Source of the DNA: Stephanodiscus triporus
Taxonomy: Eukaryota; Bacillariophyta; Thalassiosirophyceae; Thalassiosirales; Thalassiosiraceae
Reading direction: 5' to 3'
NCBI GenBank assembly: GCA_036939755.1
Contig: JALLAZ010000283.1
Span: 1-20,338 of the forward strand
DNA length: 20,338 nt
Shown here piece by piece: positions 1 through 9,643 of the stretch. Under the pieces are notes generated by a model. It was given only the letters and a program-made list of their open reading frames with translations. It was not told where the DNA came from and ran no database searches. The position numbers and the translations under genes are program-made. Position 1 is the stretch's first letter; every line of letters starts with the position of its first letter.

Positions 1-214
1 GGCACCAAAAAGGGGTCATTGGCGGAATCAGAATTCAGTTCCGATGTGCGTGGCTAGCCCTCCGCGACACACAACCACACAACACACAACCACGACGAAC
101 ATCCTCCCCCCTCCCCAGTACGATAAGAGTGTATGAAATGTTAAATGTTACAGATTCCCTCAGCTCCAGTAGTCTCCGTGGCAGCGAAGCGAAATTCTCG
201 ATTTCAGGGACCCG

Positions 215-1378
215 ATGGTAAATTCAGGTCAAACGTACAGTACGTGCTTACGTACGTACCTCTCAAAGTATCATCCGCTCTCATTTCGAAATGCTCGAAG
301 GTCTATCTCGAAACTTCGTCCGTTCAAGAGGCGATCTAAAAGACCACGAGCTCTCCTTAGTGGGCCGGCAGTGGTGCCGCCAATCATTTCGTCAGTGAGA
401 GATTCTCTTGACTCGAATGATTATGACAACGTAAAGTATGCTTCGATATCGCCAGTGGGACGTGTGGACGGGGCCGAAGAAAAATATTGCAGTGCTGACG
501 GTGTTGTGCCAGTTGACAATGAAACTTCACAAGAGGAAAGGATGCAGGTGCTATCAATCATTTCGTCAGTGAGAGTTTCTCTTGTTTTGAATGATTCTGG
601 CAACGCAAACTACGCTCCGATATCGCCAGTGGGACGTGTGGACGGGGCCGAAGACAAATATTGCAGTGCTGACGTTGTTGCGCCAGTTGACAATCAAAAT
701 TCACAAGAGAAAAGGACGGAGGTGCCGCCAATCATTACGTCAGTGAGAGATTCTCTTGAATCGAATGATTCTGACAACGCAAACTACGCTCCGATATCGC
801 CAGTGGGAAGTGTGGACGGGGCTGAAGACAAATATTGCAGTGCTGACGGTGTTGCGCCAGTTGACAATGTGACTTCACAAGAGGAAAGGACGGAGGTGCC
901 GCCAATCATTACGTCAGTGAAAGGTTCGCTTGACTCGAATGATTCTGACAACACAAACTACGCTCTGATATCGTCGGTAGGAAATACACGCAGCTACCCT
1001 ATGGCAGTTGTGGCATATGACATAAAAAACAATGAACATAAACCCCCGAATCCTTGTTTCGGTGTCGGTGAATACGTTCTAGTAGTGAAAAAGGGACACA
1101 AACACTTTGATGCGTATGGTAAAATCGAAAAGAGAACCAAGTGCTTTGTTTTCTTTCGCGAAGAGAGTACACAGAAGACTATTCAAATCGCTGCCAAATT
1201 TCTTCGGCTTTTTTCGGACTCCAATGAGTCATCATCAAATGCGAACATAGAAACTGCTTTTCATGTGAATAGTAGGAGCGCAATGTCATTAGGAGTCTAT
1301 GGTGTGGGAGCATGTGAAGATTTCGTGGGGACAGAACTATCGGCACAAACAAGCTTTGGAAGTCAAAAAACACAGTGA
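215..1378 (+). CDS. Repeat-containing protein with KOW/SH3-like C-terminal segment, unknown function
   Basis: Open frame of 387 codons from ATG 215 to TGA 1376-1378. I do not recognise the protein. Residues 1-53 are basic (many Arg/Lys). Residues 54 to about 260 are three full copies and one partial copy of a 58-residue unit; each full copy has a proline/isoleucine start, a VGR/SVDGAE core, a YCSAD motif and an acidic SQE(E/K)R end. Residues about 282-333 (FGVGEYVLVVKKGHKHF ... KFLRLF) resemble a KOW or SH3-like barrel, with a glycine/valine start, a GHKHF turn and a conserved GKI strand; such folds bind RNA, chromatin or protein. The C-terminal tail is Ser-rich and shows no motif I know. No signal peptide or membrane helix is visible. 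The frame is kept across all repeats, which favours a real gene, but no homologue comes to mind and the start could lie in an upstream exon. It is convergent with the PEPC gene. Confidence 0.6.
   Translation: MVNSGQTYSTCLRTYLSKYHPLSFRNARRSISKLRPFKRRSKRPRALLSGPAVVPPIISSVRDSLDSNDYDNVKYASISPVGRVDGAEEKYCSADGVVPVDNETSQEERMQVLSIISSVRVSLVLNDSGNANYAPISPVGRVDGAEDKYCSADVVAPVDNQNSQEKRTEVPPIITSVRDSLESNDSDNANYAPISPVGSVDGAEDKYCSADGVAPVDNVTSQEERTEVPPIITSVKGSLDSNDSDNTNYALISSVGNTRSYPMAVVAYDIKNNEHKPPNPCFGVGEYVLVVKKGHKHFDAYGKIEKRTKCFVFFREESTQKTIQIAAKFLRLFSDSNESSSNANIETAFHVNSRSAMSLGVYGVGACEDFVGTELSAQTSFGSQKTQ
374..980 (+). repeat. Tandem 174-bp coding repeat, 3 full and 1 partial copies
   Basis: Units start at 374, 548, 722 and 896, exactly 174 bp apart. 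Each starts with GTG C(C/T)(G/A) (C/T)CA ATCATT. The fourth copy loses similarity after about 980. The period is a multiple of three, so the copies stay in frame and give 58-residue protein repeats. Copies 2 and 3 look closest to each other, as expected from unequal exchange. Confidence 0.95.
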
Positions 1379-1498
1379 TCTCATCTTCCTTCCACAACGT
1401 CTCTGAGACGTGTTGCCGAAAGCATTACATCATTATCTAACAGAAGACGATTCAGCTATTTCTAAATCTTAAGAATAATTATTTGTAATCCTCGAAAT

Positions 1499-4400
1499 TT
1501 ATCCACTGTTCTTCATTCCTTGCGCAATACCCTTGATTGATAAAAGGAGGGCATCCGTGCGGATGTCTTTGATGTTTTTCAACTCCGGTGTGAGATCGGG
1601 AGAATCGTCATCGGGCATGGAACGGAGCACCTTCAGTATCTCCGCCTGAACAACATTTATAGAGTCGACATAGGGATTGCGAATTGTTGAAGATGCACGC
1701 ATCAATTGAACATGAGGTCCGCTAATTTCTTTTGCCCCTGAAACATCAATTACTGCTTGACGGGTCTCAACAAGCTTCTCTCGCATCTCGTCACCTAGGC
1801 TCGTGAGTTGAGGATCTACTAGCAGTTCGTCGTAATTCTACAAAAAAAAAATAGGATAGGGTTAGACTTCAAGAGCAGTTCAAGTGTGTCACAATTGCAG
1901 GAACTTACCTTAGTGATCGAGAAATCGGTCTTGGAAATCAACATTGATAAAAGCGAAATAATCTCGCGGAACCAAGGCCATTCTTGATACATTTCAAGAA
2001 GAACTCTCTTGTCCTCTTCGGTCTGGAAAAGTTGATAAATAGATCAGGCATTGAAAATGAGATGGTTTTACAAGAGTGCACCAGAGAAACGTAATACATT
2101 GTTTACTCACGCCTGAATTCAAACCAGCACCAACGCCGAGCCAAGCAGAGAGGTGCATACGCGTTTGTGCCCAAGCAAAGGTCCAAGGAATGGCCCTTAG
2201 ACTCTCGACACCACCCGTAGGATTGCGTTTGGCAGGTCGACTACCAATATTCAACCTACCCAGCTCGAGCTCGGGCGTGGCTTGTCTGAAGTAGGGCACA
2301 AATCGAGGATCATCCCGAACGGTACTCCGATAGGCCGCACAAGATACCTCGCTTATCCTCTTCATTTGATCCCTCCACTCTTGCTTGGGCTCCACCCGCT
2401 TGACAAAGGATTCCCTCAACAGGGCCGCCGTGTAGATGTCAAGAGACCGTTGCGCAATTTCAACCGATCCAAAGTTCTGACCAATCATTTCACCTTGCTC
2501 CGTGACGCGGAAGCGTCCATTTATGGTGTTCGGAGGGTGTGAAAGGATGGCTCTATAGAGGGCAGGGTTGCCTCCCCGACCAACGGTTCCACCCTTGCCG
2601 TGGAAGAAAGTGAGCTGGATTCCGAACTTGTCCGCTACTTTTGCCATAGCCTCCTGGGCAGTGTATTGCGCCCAACAGGCGGCAAGCCTTCCAGCATCCT
2701 TCGCACTGTCAGAATAGCCGACCATGACTTCCTGCTTCCCATTAATCGATCCAATATAACTCGTGACGCGAAAGAGAGTCTCGAGTTGCTTGGGGCTGTT
2801 AGTGAGGTCATCCAATGTTTCGAACAGAGGAACCACGCGCATCAGCTTTCCATTAGCCGCCGTCATTCCAAACTGTTTCTGCAATAACATGACCGCAAGC
2901 ACGTCGCTTGCGGTATTAGCTTGAGAAATAACATATGCCCCAAGGCTTTCGGGATCAAGCTCGGATGCCACCTTGTACACCATCAAGGTCTTCCTGATAT
3001 CAGGATCGAGCTCTATCGTATTCGCCTCGACGTCACGGATACGAAAAAGTGGCCTACGATTGTTCAGCTCTGACTGCAGCCAGTTCAACCTAGCAGCTTC
3101 ATCCCATTCCTGTTTTATAAATTTCACCAACATCAGAATACGAATAGAAAAAAAAAGATGTCAGTATGCACACACACAGAATGACAACAACGTACCTTGT
3201 AACTACCAATGCCCAAGTATCGAGTGATCGCATCCAAGGCTAGCGTGTGCCTGGTGCTTTCCTCGCGAATATCCAATGGGACCAACGTCATTCCGAACAC
3301 TGCCACTCTTCTGATGATGTCCGAAACGAGTCCATCGGCGACCAATTCGAATCCCGTCTCGACCAGCGAATTGTATATGACCTTCAACGGACCCATCAAT
3401 TCCTCCGACTTGACGATCGGCTCAACGTCCCCCCAGCCTTCGAGCGCCCCGAACGCGTTCTCCGACGAGGTGAAATGTATGTGATCGTTCAGGTGATGCA
3501 GCCTCGCCTCGCAATCCTTCACCGTGCGCACGAGGCGCTTGCGCAGATGTCCTATGACGCGACGGTACTTCTCCCGCTCGTCGTACGACTCCCGAACGTC
3601 CCTCGCGAGGGCTTCCAATTCTTTCGAGAAACGGCTGGAGATTGCAAGGTCCGAGTACAAAACGTTCAGGTCGTTCAGGAACAGCTTGGCGGCGCGCAGC
3701 CGCTGGTGCGTCACGACCTCGAGGGTGACCTCCGGCGTGCAGTTGGGATTTCCGTCGCGGTCGCCGCCGATCCAGCTCGCGAACTTGACCGGCGCGCACT
3801 CCACCGGGAGCTTCTTGCCGAGGGAAACCCGACACTGGGCGTCGAGCTTGCGCAGGTAGGACGGCACGGCGTCCCATAGGACGGATTCGATGACTGCGTT
3901 GCCGCCCGCGGCCTCCTTTTGGACCGTAGGCTTGACGCGCCTGACGGGTGGCAAAATCGAGGCGGCATCGTGTTAGGGGGGGGGGGGGGGGGGGGGGGGG
4001 ACGCGAATCGAAATCGATAAAGTACGCGCAACATCGGTAACCGTCTCTCATCTAATCTCTAGCCGGGCACGTTCGTGATAATGCCGTGGGCAGGGTCGAG
4101 AGTCGGGGGCGTTTCGTTTTCACGTACCGTATCTCGTCCGATCCCCAAATGGCGGCGATGATACCGCGCAGGTTGTTCAAAGCCTCGGCGCGCTCGAACG
4201 GGTGCAAATCGGTACGTTCCAAGTACGCCAGCAATTCGGAAATGTTCTTGTCTTTGTTTTTTATGCATCGGGGGGGGGTGGGGGTGGGGGGGTGGGATAG
4301 CGCGCCGTGGCGACGACGACGATCGGGACGAGAAAAGAAAAGAAAATGATCGATGAGTGCTTGGATTGTCTACTTATTGTAATTTCGGAAGAAGAAGAAA

Positions 4401-5305
4401 AAATCGAATACGGCGATCGCCCTCATCATCGACCCCTCGGAAGGAGAGCGAGGGGCGGAAACAAAACGACATTCTAACTCACACTTCCTGATGAGCGTCT
4501 TCCTGTTAACCTCCGTGGGATGCGCCGTGAGTACGATCTCGCACTTCTGCGTCATGAGACGCTCGAATATCTTCTCGCCTTCGTTGCTGCCTCCCCCCAG
4601 CAGTATCTCCATCGTGCCGCACATGCTGTCCTCGACCATCGGCAGCGGTCCCACGACGACGCCGCCGCCGCCGCCCGACGACGACGACGCCCCGGCGGCG
4701 GCGGCGGCGTCCGGGGCGCTGTTCATCGTCCGCACGAGTCTCATCCTGTGGTGCACCTCCGCGGCGTTCACGAGGTTCAGCGCTATGCCGAACGTCTTCA
4801 TCACGCCCCGCGCGTCGCGGGGGGATATGTCCCTGGCGAGCGTCCTCATCGCCTCGAAGCTGCGACGGCTCGCGGCGACGTCGTCCTCGTCCGTCGACGC
4901 CAGGCGCGCCCTGTCCATGCCGTGACGTCGGAAGCGCTCGTACAGGTCGTGGACGTTGGGGTCCTCCCGTTCCACGACCTCCGCGAGCATGTTCGAGAGC
5001 ATCTCGATGTCGGCGATCATGGGGGCGTCCGCGACCTTGTCGAGGTCGGGGGATTCGACCCACCATTCCCTCGAGGGCTGTCGAGTTGTCGGGGACGACG
5101 AAGACGACGACGCGGACGACGACGCGAGGTCGTCGGCGGTTACGGCGGCGGCGGCGGCTGCGGCGCTTGCGCTTGCGCCTCCCCTCGGGGGGAGGAGGCC
5201 GGATGACCTCGTGGACGGGGGAGAGAGCGGCCCTCGTCGCGCATACGCATACGACGGGGAGGTCACGGCGGCGAGGTGGAGGAGGAGGGAGGCGCTCAAT
5301 CTCAT
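1499..5305 (-). CDS. PEPC: Phosphoenolpyruvate carboxylase, secretory-pathway (probably plastid-associated) form, six exons
   Basis: Converts phosphoenolpyruvate and bicarbonate to oxaloacetate. Exons in transcript order: 5305-4483, 4251-4128, 3940-3196, 3109-2111, 2022-1909, 1837-1499. All five introns are GT-AG (231, 187, 86, 88 and 71 bp), and the exons sum to 3144 nt, i.e. 1047 residues plus TAA. Seen: catalytic VLTAHPTEVNRKT (His262), GGDRDGNP (374-381), VPLDIREES (Arg541), the FHGKGGTVGRGG loop (734-744), TEQGEMI, GSRPAKR.PTGGVESLRAIPW (about 853-873) and the conserved C-terminal Gly (KNSG). The ATG at 5305 was chosen because it starts a typical signal peptide (MRLSASLLLHLAAVTSPSYA); an ATG at 5368 is an alternative. 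An Ala/Ser-rich linker follows, and a Ser/Gly insert lies near residues 215-230. The plant N-terminal phosphorylation motif is absent. The signal peptide suggests an ER, periplastid or plastid location, which is inference. Lys736 stands where Arg is canonical. Confidence 0.97.
3976..4000. repeat. Run of 25 G within a PEPC intron
   Basis: Uninterrupted G25 on the + strand, i.e. C25 in the transcript of the PEPC gene, inside the 187-bp intron 3941-4127. The exact length is likely to be unstable or mis-sequenced. It lies 35 bases upstream of the acceptor and could serve as its pyrimidine tract. Confidence 0.95.
4270..4296. repeat. G-rich tract within PEPC first intron
   Basis: Runs of G broken by single T residues, lying just upstream of the acceptor (4253-4252) of the first PEPC intron. 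In the transcript this is a C-rich pyrimidine tract, so it may act as the splice-site polypyrimidine tract. The opposite strand has several G-runs and could form a quadruplex. Confidence 0.8.
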
Positions 5306-5822
5306 TCTCGTGCCTTTGGTTTTTGTGTTTCCTAGTATCGGAATGGACGAAAGGGGCTTGAGGTGCATTTGCGACGGACCGATCGATCGATGGATGCCCG
5401 ACTTGAACTTCCGGGCAACTGATGAATCTAAACTTGTGTGGCTCACAAAGCTCACAGCTCACGAGAGAAATCTCAACTCGAACACCTCTCAGAGATATCA
5501 ATTCCGCCGCACAAAAGCTAACATGAGTGAAAACGCGGGAAAGATCCCGGTGTAACCGAGAGACATAGAGAGTAAAAAGCAGGCCAGGCCAGGGCCCACA
5601 CGATAATAATAGCTTGAGAATGGATTCGGAGTTGACAACAACAATCACAGCAAACACGCGTTCTGTATTTTCATAGCCCCGCCGTCCGCATAAACGAACG
5701 CGGCCACGATGATGCAGCCGCTCATAAATCACTGGCAGGACCACCTCACTGCTCCAGGGCACTCATCAAATCAAATCTTGCAGGACGATAGCAGATAGCA
5801 CGAACATCATAAATAACAACTC
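5306..5822. promoter_or_regulatory. Shared divergent promoter region, PEPC and S28 peptidase genes
   Basis: These 517 bp separate the PEPC start codon (5305, minus strand) from the S28 peptidase start (5823, plus strand) and must hold both promoters and 5' UTRs. The stretch is less GC-rich than the flanking coding sequence. Frames running through it are arginine-rich or stop-bounded and look like shadows. I see no unambiguous TATA box. Confidence 0.5.
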
Positions 5823-7592
5823 ATGACTTTCAGTCTAAACATACGCGACGGCTATTCCTCCATCCCCGAGGATGTGGAGGCGGAGAAACCCAAAAAAAAC
5901 AATCGCACTTACGCCGCCCTGGCGATGGGATTGCTCGCCCTGTTGGCCGCGGTCATATCGACCAACCCCAAAGGCGCCCACATCGAATCGACGGCAAACT
6001 CAATCGAGGACGACGTCGTCCAAGACGAGAACAGGCCGCATTTCTACGAGGAGCAGCTCGTCGACCACCTCGGATCGTCCAAGAATAAAAAACTGCCCAG
6101 GCATTGGAGGCATCGATATTACATGTCCACCGAGTACTTCGCCGGTCCGGGCTCGCCGATAATACTCGTCGTCGGGGGGGAGGGCGCGCTCAACACAGGC
6201 ATGCTCTACCCCTTCGTCACCCACGACCTCGCGAGGCGATTCGGCGCCGCGGTGGTGCAGCCGGAACATCGCTTCTACGGACCCTACCAGCCGCTAACGA
6301 GTCCGACCGTGAAGGACAAGCTCGACGTGTTCACCCCGGCCCAGGCGATGGAGGACATGCTGCGATTGGTCAACGTGCACCTGCGGGGGGAGGGGCGGCC
6401 CCTCGAGTCGTGCTCGGTCGACCGGTCCTCGGCGGACTACTGTCCCCTCATCACGATCGGCGCGTCGTACCCGGGATTCCTCTCGGCGATGTTCCGACTG
6501 CTGCACGGCGACGTCGTGGACATGGCGTACGCGTCCTCGGCCCCCCTCCTCATGTACGCGCAGGTCACGGACAATCGGGAGTACTACGACATAGTCACGA
6601 GGGCCGCCGACAGGTCCTCCCCCGGCTGCGCACGCGCCGTGAAGACTACGCTCGCGGAGGTGGACGGGCTTATTATGGACGCGGAGTCGTTGGTCGATGC
6701 CGCGAACGCCGTCGGGGTGTGCGCAGGCGAGAACGGCGAGCTCCTGCCCAAGGCGTTCGAATCGAGCAAGGACCTGGCCGAGGGGATCAACCTGATGGCG
6801 GTTTACGGCTTCGCGAACAACGACATGGGGGTTTACCCCCCCGGTCCCAACAACGTCATGTACAAGGTGTGCCGATCCTTCCAGGATCCGAACATGGACT
6901 CCGTCGAGACCCTGAGGGCGTACTTCCGCGAACAGGCGCTCGCCGATTACGAGGATCAGCACGGATGCGACGGGCTGCATCCGACGAACTGCACGACGGA
7001 GGAGAAGGAGGCGTACCTGGCCGAGCTGTTCAAGGGCGGCTGCAAGGACATGCGCGCCGATTTCGGTCCCGGTCCGTTCGACGCGGAGGAGGACGCTCCC
7101 GAGCTCGAGGAATTCGACGGACGCAAGTACGACGACGGCGAATCGTGGGAATTCCAGACGTGCACCAACCTCATCTTCCTCGCCGGGACTGGCAACGAGA
7201 GCATGTTCCCCGAGCACGCGGCGTCGTACGAGGAGCTAGCGGAGGACTGCCGCGATCGATTCGGCCCCGACATCGGCAAGCCGCGGCCGACGGAGCTCAA
7301 CGACGAATGGCATTTCGCTCCCGGTCCCGCCCTCGTCGGGACCGGGGTCACGCGGATACTCTTCACGAACGGGATGCAGGACATGTGGTCGGGGGGGAGC
7401 TACCTGGAGGACCTGTCCGATTCGATACTCGCGATTAACATGATAAACGCCGCGCATCACAGCGACCTGACGCACACGAGCCTCGAGTACAACGACGAGC
7501 ACGATACGGACGACGTCAAGGAGGCGAAGGAGAGGATCGCGGAGATTTTGGGAACGTGGATCGAGGAGGTCAAACTGGAGAGCCGGGTCTGA
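5823..7592 (+). CDS. Family S28 serine carboxypeptidase (lysosomal Pro-X carboxypeptidase / DPP-II type), type II membrane protein
   Basis: Single exon of 589 codons. Family S28 enzymes remove residues next to proline, usually in acidic vesicles or outside the cell. Seen: a short cytosolic N-terminus ending in KPKKNNR, one membrane helix at about 31-47 (AALAMGLLALLAAVIST), then the lumenal peptidase. Family landmarks include HFYEEQLVDH near the start of the domain, PIILVVGGEGALN, and QPEHRFYGPYQP (the EHR-YG motif). The nucleophile is Ser215 in GASYPGF (usually GGSYGG in the family), Asp520 lies in NGMQDMWSGG, and the His is 545 or 546 in AAHHSDL. The full triad is present, so the enzyme is probably active. 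The length (589) fits the family plus the membrane anchor. The usual cleavable signal is replaced by the anchor. Lysosomal/vacuolar or cell-surface location is inference. Exact substrate preference (Pro-X carboxypeptidase against dipeptidyl peptidase II) cannot be told from sequence alone. Confidence 0.95.
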   Translation: MTFSLNIRDGYSSIPEDVEAEKPKKNNRTYAALAMGLLALLAAVISTNPKGAHIESTANSIEDDVVQDENRPHFYEEQLVDHLGSSKNKKLPRHWRHRYYMSTEYFAGPGSPIILVVGGEGALNTGMLYPFVTHDLARRFGAAVVQPEHRFYGPYQPLTSPTVKDKLDVFTPAQAMEDMLRLVNVHLRGEGRPLESCSVDRSSADYCPLITIGASYPGFLSAMFRLLHGDVVDMAYASSAPLLMYAQVTDNREYYDIVTRAADRSSPGCARAVKTTLAEVDGLIMDAESLVDAANAVGVCAGENGELLPKAFESSKDLAEGINLMAVYGFANNDMGVYPPGPNNVMYKVCRSFQDPNMDSVETLRAYFREQALADYEDQHGCDGLHPTNCTTEEKEAYLAELFKGGCKDMRADFGPGPFDAEEDAPELEEFDGRKYDDGESWEFQTCTNLIFLAGTGNESMFPEHAASYEELAEDCRDRFGPDIGKPRPTELNDEWHFAPGPALVGTGVTRILFTNGMQDMWSGGSYLEDLSDSILAINMINAAHHSDLTHTSLEYNDEHDTDDVKEAKERIAEILGTWIEEVKLESRV

Positions 7593-7727
7593 GACTAGAG
7601 AATGATCAACGCTATCGTACAGCTGAGAGCGATAATTACTAAAATTAAACAAACAATTTCGCCGTAGCAACTTACGGTCAGGTGCCCCCCATTAATCCAT
7701 ATGGAATTTCGTCAAACGTTGCATTTA

Positions 7728-9323
7728 TCATTCATCCTTCACGAGGCCGCACCAATCTCGTATGAATAACGCAATCGTCGCGGTAACGTCCCTGATACTC
7801 TCCAAACTCACGCTCTCGTCGACGCCGTGGATGTTCGTGGCCTCGGGACCGAAGCAAGTCACGACGACCTTGCTCGGATCGTGATACAGCGACGAATAGA
7901 ACCGCGCGTCGGTAGTGCACGTGACAGGCCTCAGATGCAGCTCTCCCGACGACTTATTCTCGGAAGCCGCCATGCCGCTGTCGCCGGGAGACGACGACGG
8001 CGACGACGTCGCGAGCCGATGGCATTTCCGTAGGGTCTCGACGAAGTCCCTCTGTAGCGACCCACCGTCGTCGTCGTCGTCGCCATCGCCGTCGGCGACG
8101 TCGACCATGCCGTCCACGTATTCCGGCAGCAGCACCGCGCCGTCGGCGTGAAACCCCCTGTACGCGACCTCCAGCCCGAGCCCGAGCTCGTCCGCCCTCG
8201 CTCGCATGATCGTCTCGACGTCGCGCTTGACGTCGTCGATGTTCGTGCCGGGGAGGAAGCCCACCCTCGCCTCGAACGCGCACCTGCCGGGCACGGAGCT
8301 CGTCCAGTCCCCCCCCGATATCTTGCCGAGGTTGAAGTTCACGGGATGGTCGTGCCCCGCGTAGGCGGGATGGGCGTACCCGCGCGGCTCGTTGTACCTC
8401 GCCTCGAGGACGCGCAGGGACTCGTATATCGAGTACGCCCCCTCGATCGCGTTCGACCCGGACGACGTCGACAGGACGTGGCACGGCCTCCCCGTCACGG
8501 TCGCGGTGAACCAGAGCACGCCCATCTGGGCGGTGACTATCCACGGGAACGGCTCCGGTATTATCACCGCCGTCCTCCTCCTCCTCCTCCTTTTCTTCCC
8601 CGTGCCCGCGTCGTCGTCGTCGTCGTCGTCGTCGTCTTCTCCTCCTCCTTCTTCTTCTTCTTCTTCGGGACCGAGCGGTGACATCAGGAGCGACGAGGAG
8701 GCGGCGAGGGCGCCGTTTCCCGTGCACTCCTCCTCGACGACAGTGCACAACGTCACGCCCCCCCCCCCCGGCGTATATCCGAGCCTGCGCAACGCGACGA
8801 CCGCGTACACCATCGCGACGACCCCCCCCTTCATGTCCCCCGCTCCCCGTCCGTACATCCTACCGTCGCGAACCGCGGGCGCGAAGGGAGGGTCCGTCCA
8901 CGGGTCGTCGGACGACGCGGGCACGACGTCGACGTGTCCGACGAGGAGCACGTCGTCGTCGTCCTCGAGGATGTCGTCCTCGCGGCGGAGCGGTCCTCGT
9001 CGGGGGGGGGGGAGGCGGCGGCATCGCGCGACGACGTTGAACTTCTGATCGTCGTCGTACGCCCAGTCGACGGGGGAGTATCCCCTCCGATCGCGGATGT
9101 CGTCGAGCCGCACGGGCTGCCTCGTCACCTCGAGTCCCGGCGCCGTCCGGAGCAGGTGGTCGTGTATGAAATTTTGGACGCGTCCCTCCCCCCTGTCGAG
9201 GGTGGAATCTATCGCGACGATGGCCCTGAGGAACTCGATCGCGTCCCCCCGCACGGAGTCCACCGCCGCGAGGATTTCCTCGGTTGTTGGGACGACGTCC
9301 GCCGCCTCGGACCTTCTCCTCAT
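7728..9323 (-). CDS. M20-family zinc peptidase/deacylase (ArgE/DapE-like)
   Basis: Intronless frame of 531 codons starting at ATG 9323. M20 enzymes use two zinc ions to hydrolyse N-acyl amino acids or small peptides. Seen: metal ligands in GHVDVVP (His130, Asp132), the bridging Asp163 in [10 protein letters not shown], the Glu pair 198-199 in [11 protein letters not shown] (general base and ligand), and the last ligand His499 in [10 protein letters not shown]. The dimerisation domain follows residue 265 or so ([15 protein letters not shown]). The order and spacing fit the acetylornithine deacetylase / succinyl-diaminopimelate desuccinylase group, but the substrate cannot be assigned. Residues about 219-250 are a Glu/Gly/Asp run followed by a Lys/Arg run, encoded by trinucleotide repeats and placed just after the catalytic Glu pair; a smaller Asp/Gly run lies near residue 400. 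No signal peptide is seen, so it is probably cytosolic. Convergent with the S28 gene, 135 bp apart. Confidence 0.93.
   Translation of the reverse strand: MRRRSEAADVVPTTEEILAAVDSVRGDAIEFLRAIVAIDSTLDRGEGRVQNFIHDHLLRTAPGLEVTRQPVRLDDIRDRRGYSPVDWAYDDDQKFNVVARCRRLPPPRRGPLRREDDILEDDDDVLLVGHVDVVPASSDDPWTDPPFAPAVRDGRMYGRGAGDMKGGVVAMVYAVVALRRLGYTPGGGGVTLCTVVEEECTGNGALAASSSLLMSPLGPEEEEEEGGGEDDDDDDDDDAGTGKKRRRRRRTAVIIPEPFPWIVTAQMGVLWFTATVTGRPCHVLSTSSGSNAIEGAYSIYESLRVLEARYNEPRGYAHPAYAGHDHPVNFNLGKISGGDWTSSVPGRCAFEARVGFLPGTNIDDVKRDVETIMRARADELGLGLEVAYRGFHADGAVLLPEYVDGMVDVADGDGDDDDDGGSLQRDFVETLRKCHRLATSSPSSSPGDSGMAASENKSSGELHLRPVTCTTDARFYSSLYHDPSKVVVTCFGPEATNIHGVDESVSLESIRDVTATIALFIRDWCGLVKDE
8574..8670. repeat. 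Coding trinucleotide microsatellite (TCC / TCG / TTC runs)
   Basis: Consecutive CTC/TCC, TCG and TTC triplets on the + strand. Read on the minus strand inside the M20 gene they give Glu, Asp and Arg/Lys runs. The run is in frame, so length changes of whole triplets would be tolerated by the protein. Confidence 0.9.
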
Positions 9324-9643
9324 CGTCGTGTTGAAGGGTGGTGAGTTTGTGCAGGATCTCGAGAGTTGGGAGTCTCGCCACCCTGAACCGCGTTTTTTTT
9401 GTTTTTTTTGTGTCTGCCAACTGCCAAGCAGCGCCGAGGCAGGCGCTGGCGATTTTTTGGCACCGATACATCATGCATCATCATCGTCCATCATCCGGAC
9501 CAACACACTACCTGCTTGCGGCGTGCGTACTTATGCGGTCTCATTCCTCCGCACAATTAAAAAGTGTTTCAGCAAATTAAGCCCCGGCCCGGAGGTCGAA
9601 CGCCACTTCGTACAACCAACTCCTCTGTATACAACTCGGCTCT
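9324..9643. promoter_or_regulatory. Divergent intergenic region, M20 and TTC38-like genes
   Basis: About 320 bp between the M20 start (minus strand) and the first ATG (9644) of the likely TTC38-like 5' region (plus strand). It holds T-runs near 9393-9409 but no feature I can name. Promoter content is assumed from position only. Confidence 0.35.

Noticed and set aside
1..214. CA-rich leader (about 66-95) as a promoter or RNA gene
   Set aside because: Low-complexity ACACACAACC sequence only; no tRNA or other RNA fold and no decisive promoter motif.
374..980. CRISPR or non-coding satellite interpretation of the 174-bp repeats
   Set aside because: The period is a multiple of three, the frame is open throughout, and there are no spacers.
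4506..5762. Long arginine-rich frame (418 codons) overlapping PEPC exon 1 on the same strand
   Set aside because: It is the alternative frame of GC-rich PEPC coding sequence; the Arg/Pro-rich content is typical of such shadows and PEPC exon 1 explains the DNA.
6104..7438. 444-codon plus-strand frame inside the S28 gene, and a 307-codon minus-strand frame at 6294-7217
   Set aside because: Both are shadows of the S28 peptidase, whose catalytic motifs are in the 5823 frame. High GC at third positions keeps the other frames open.
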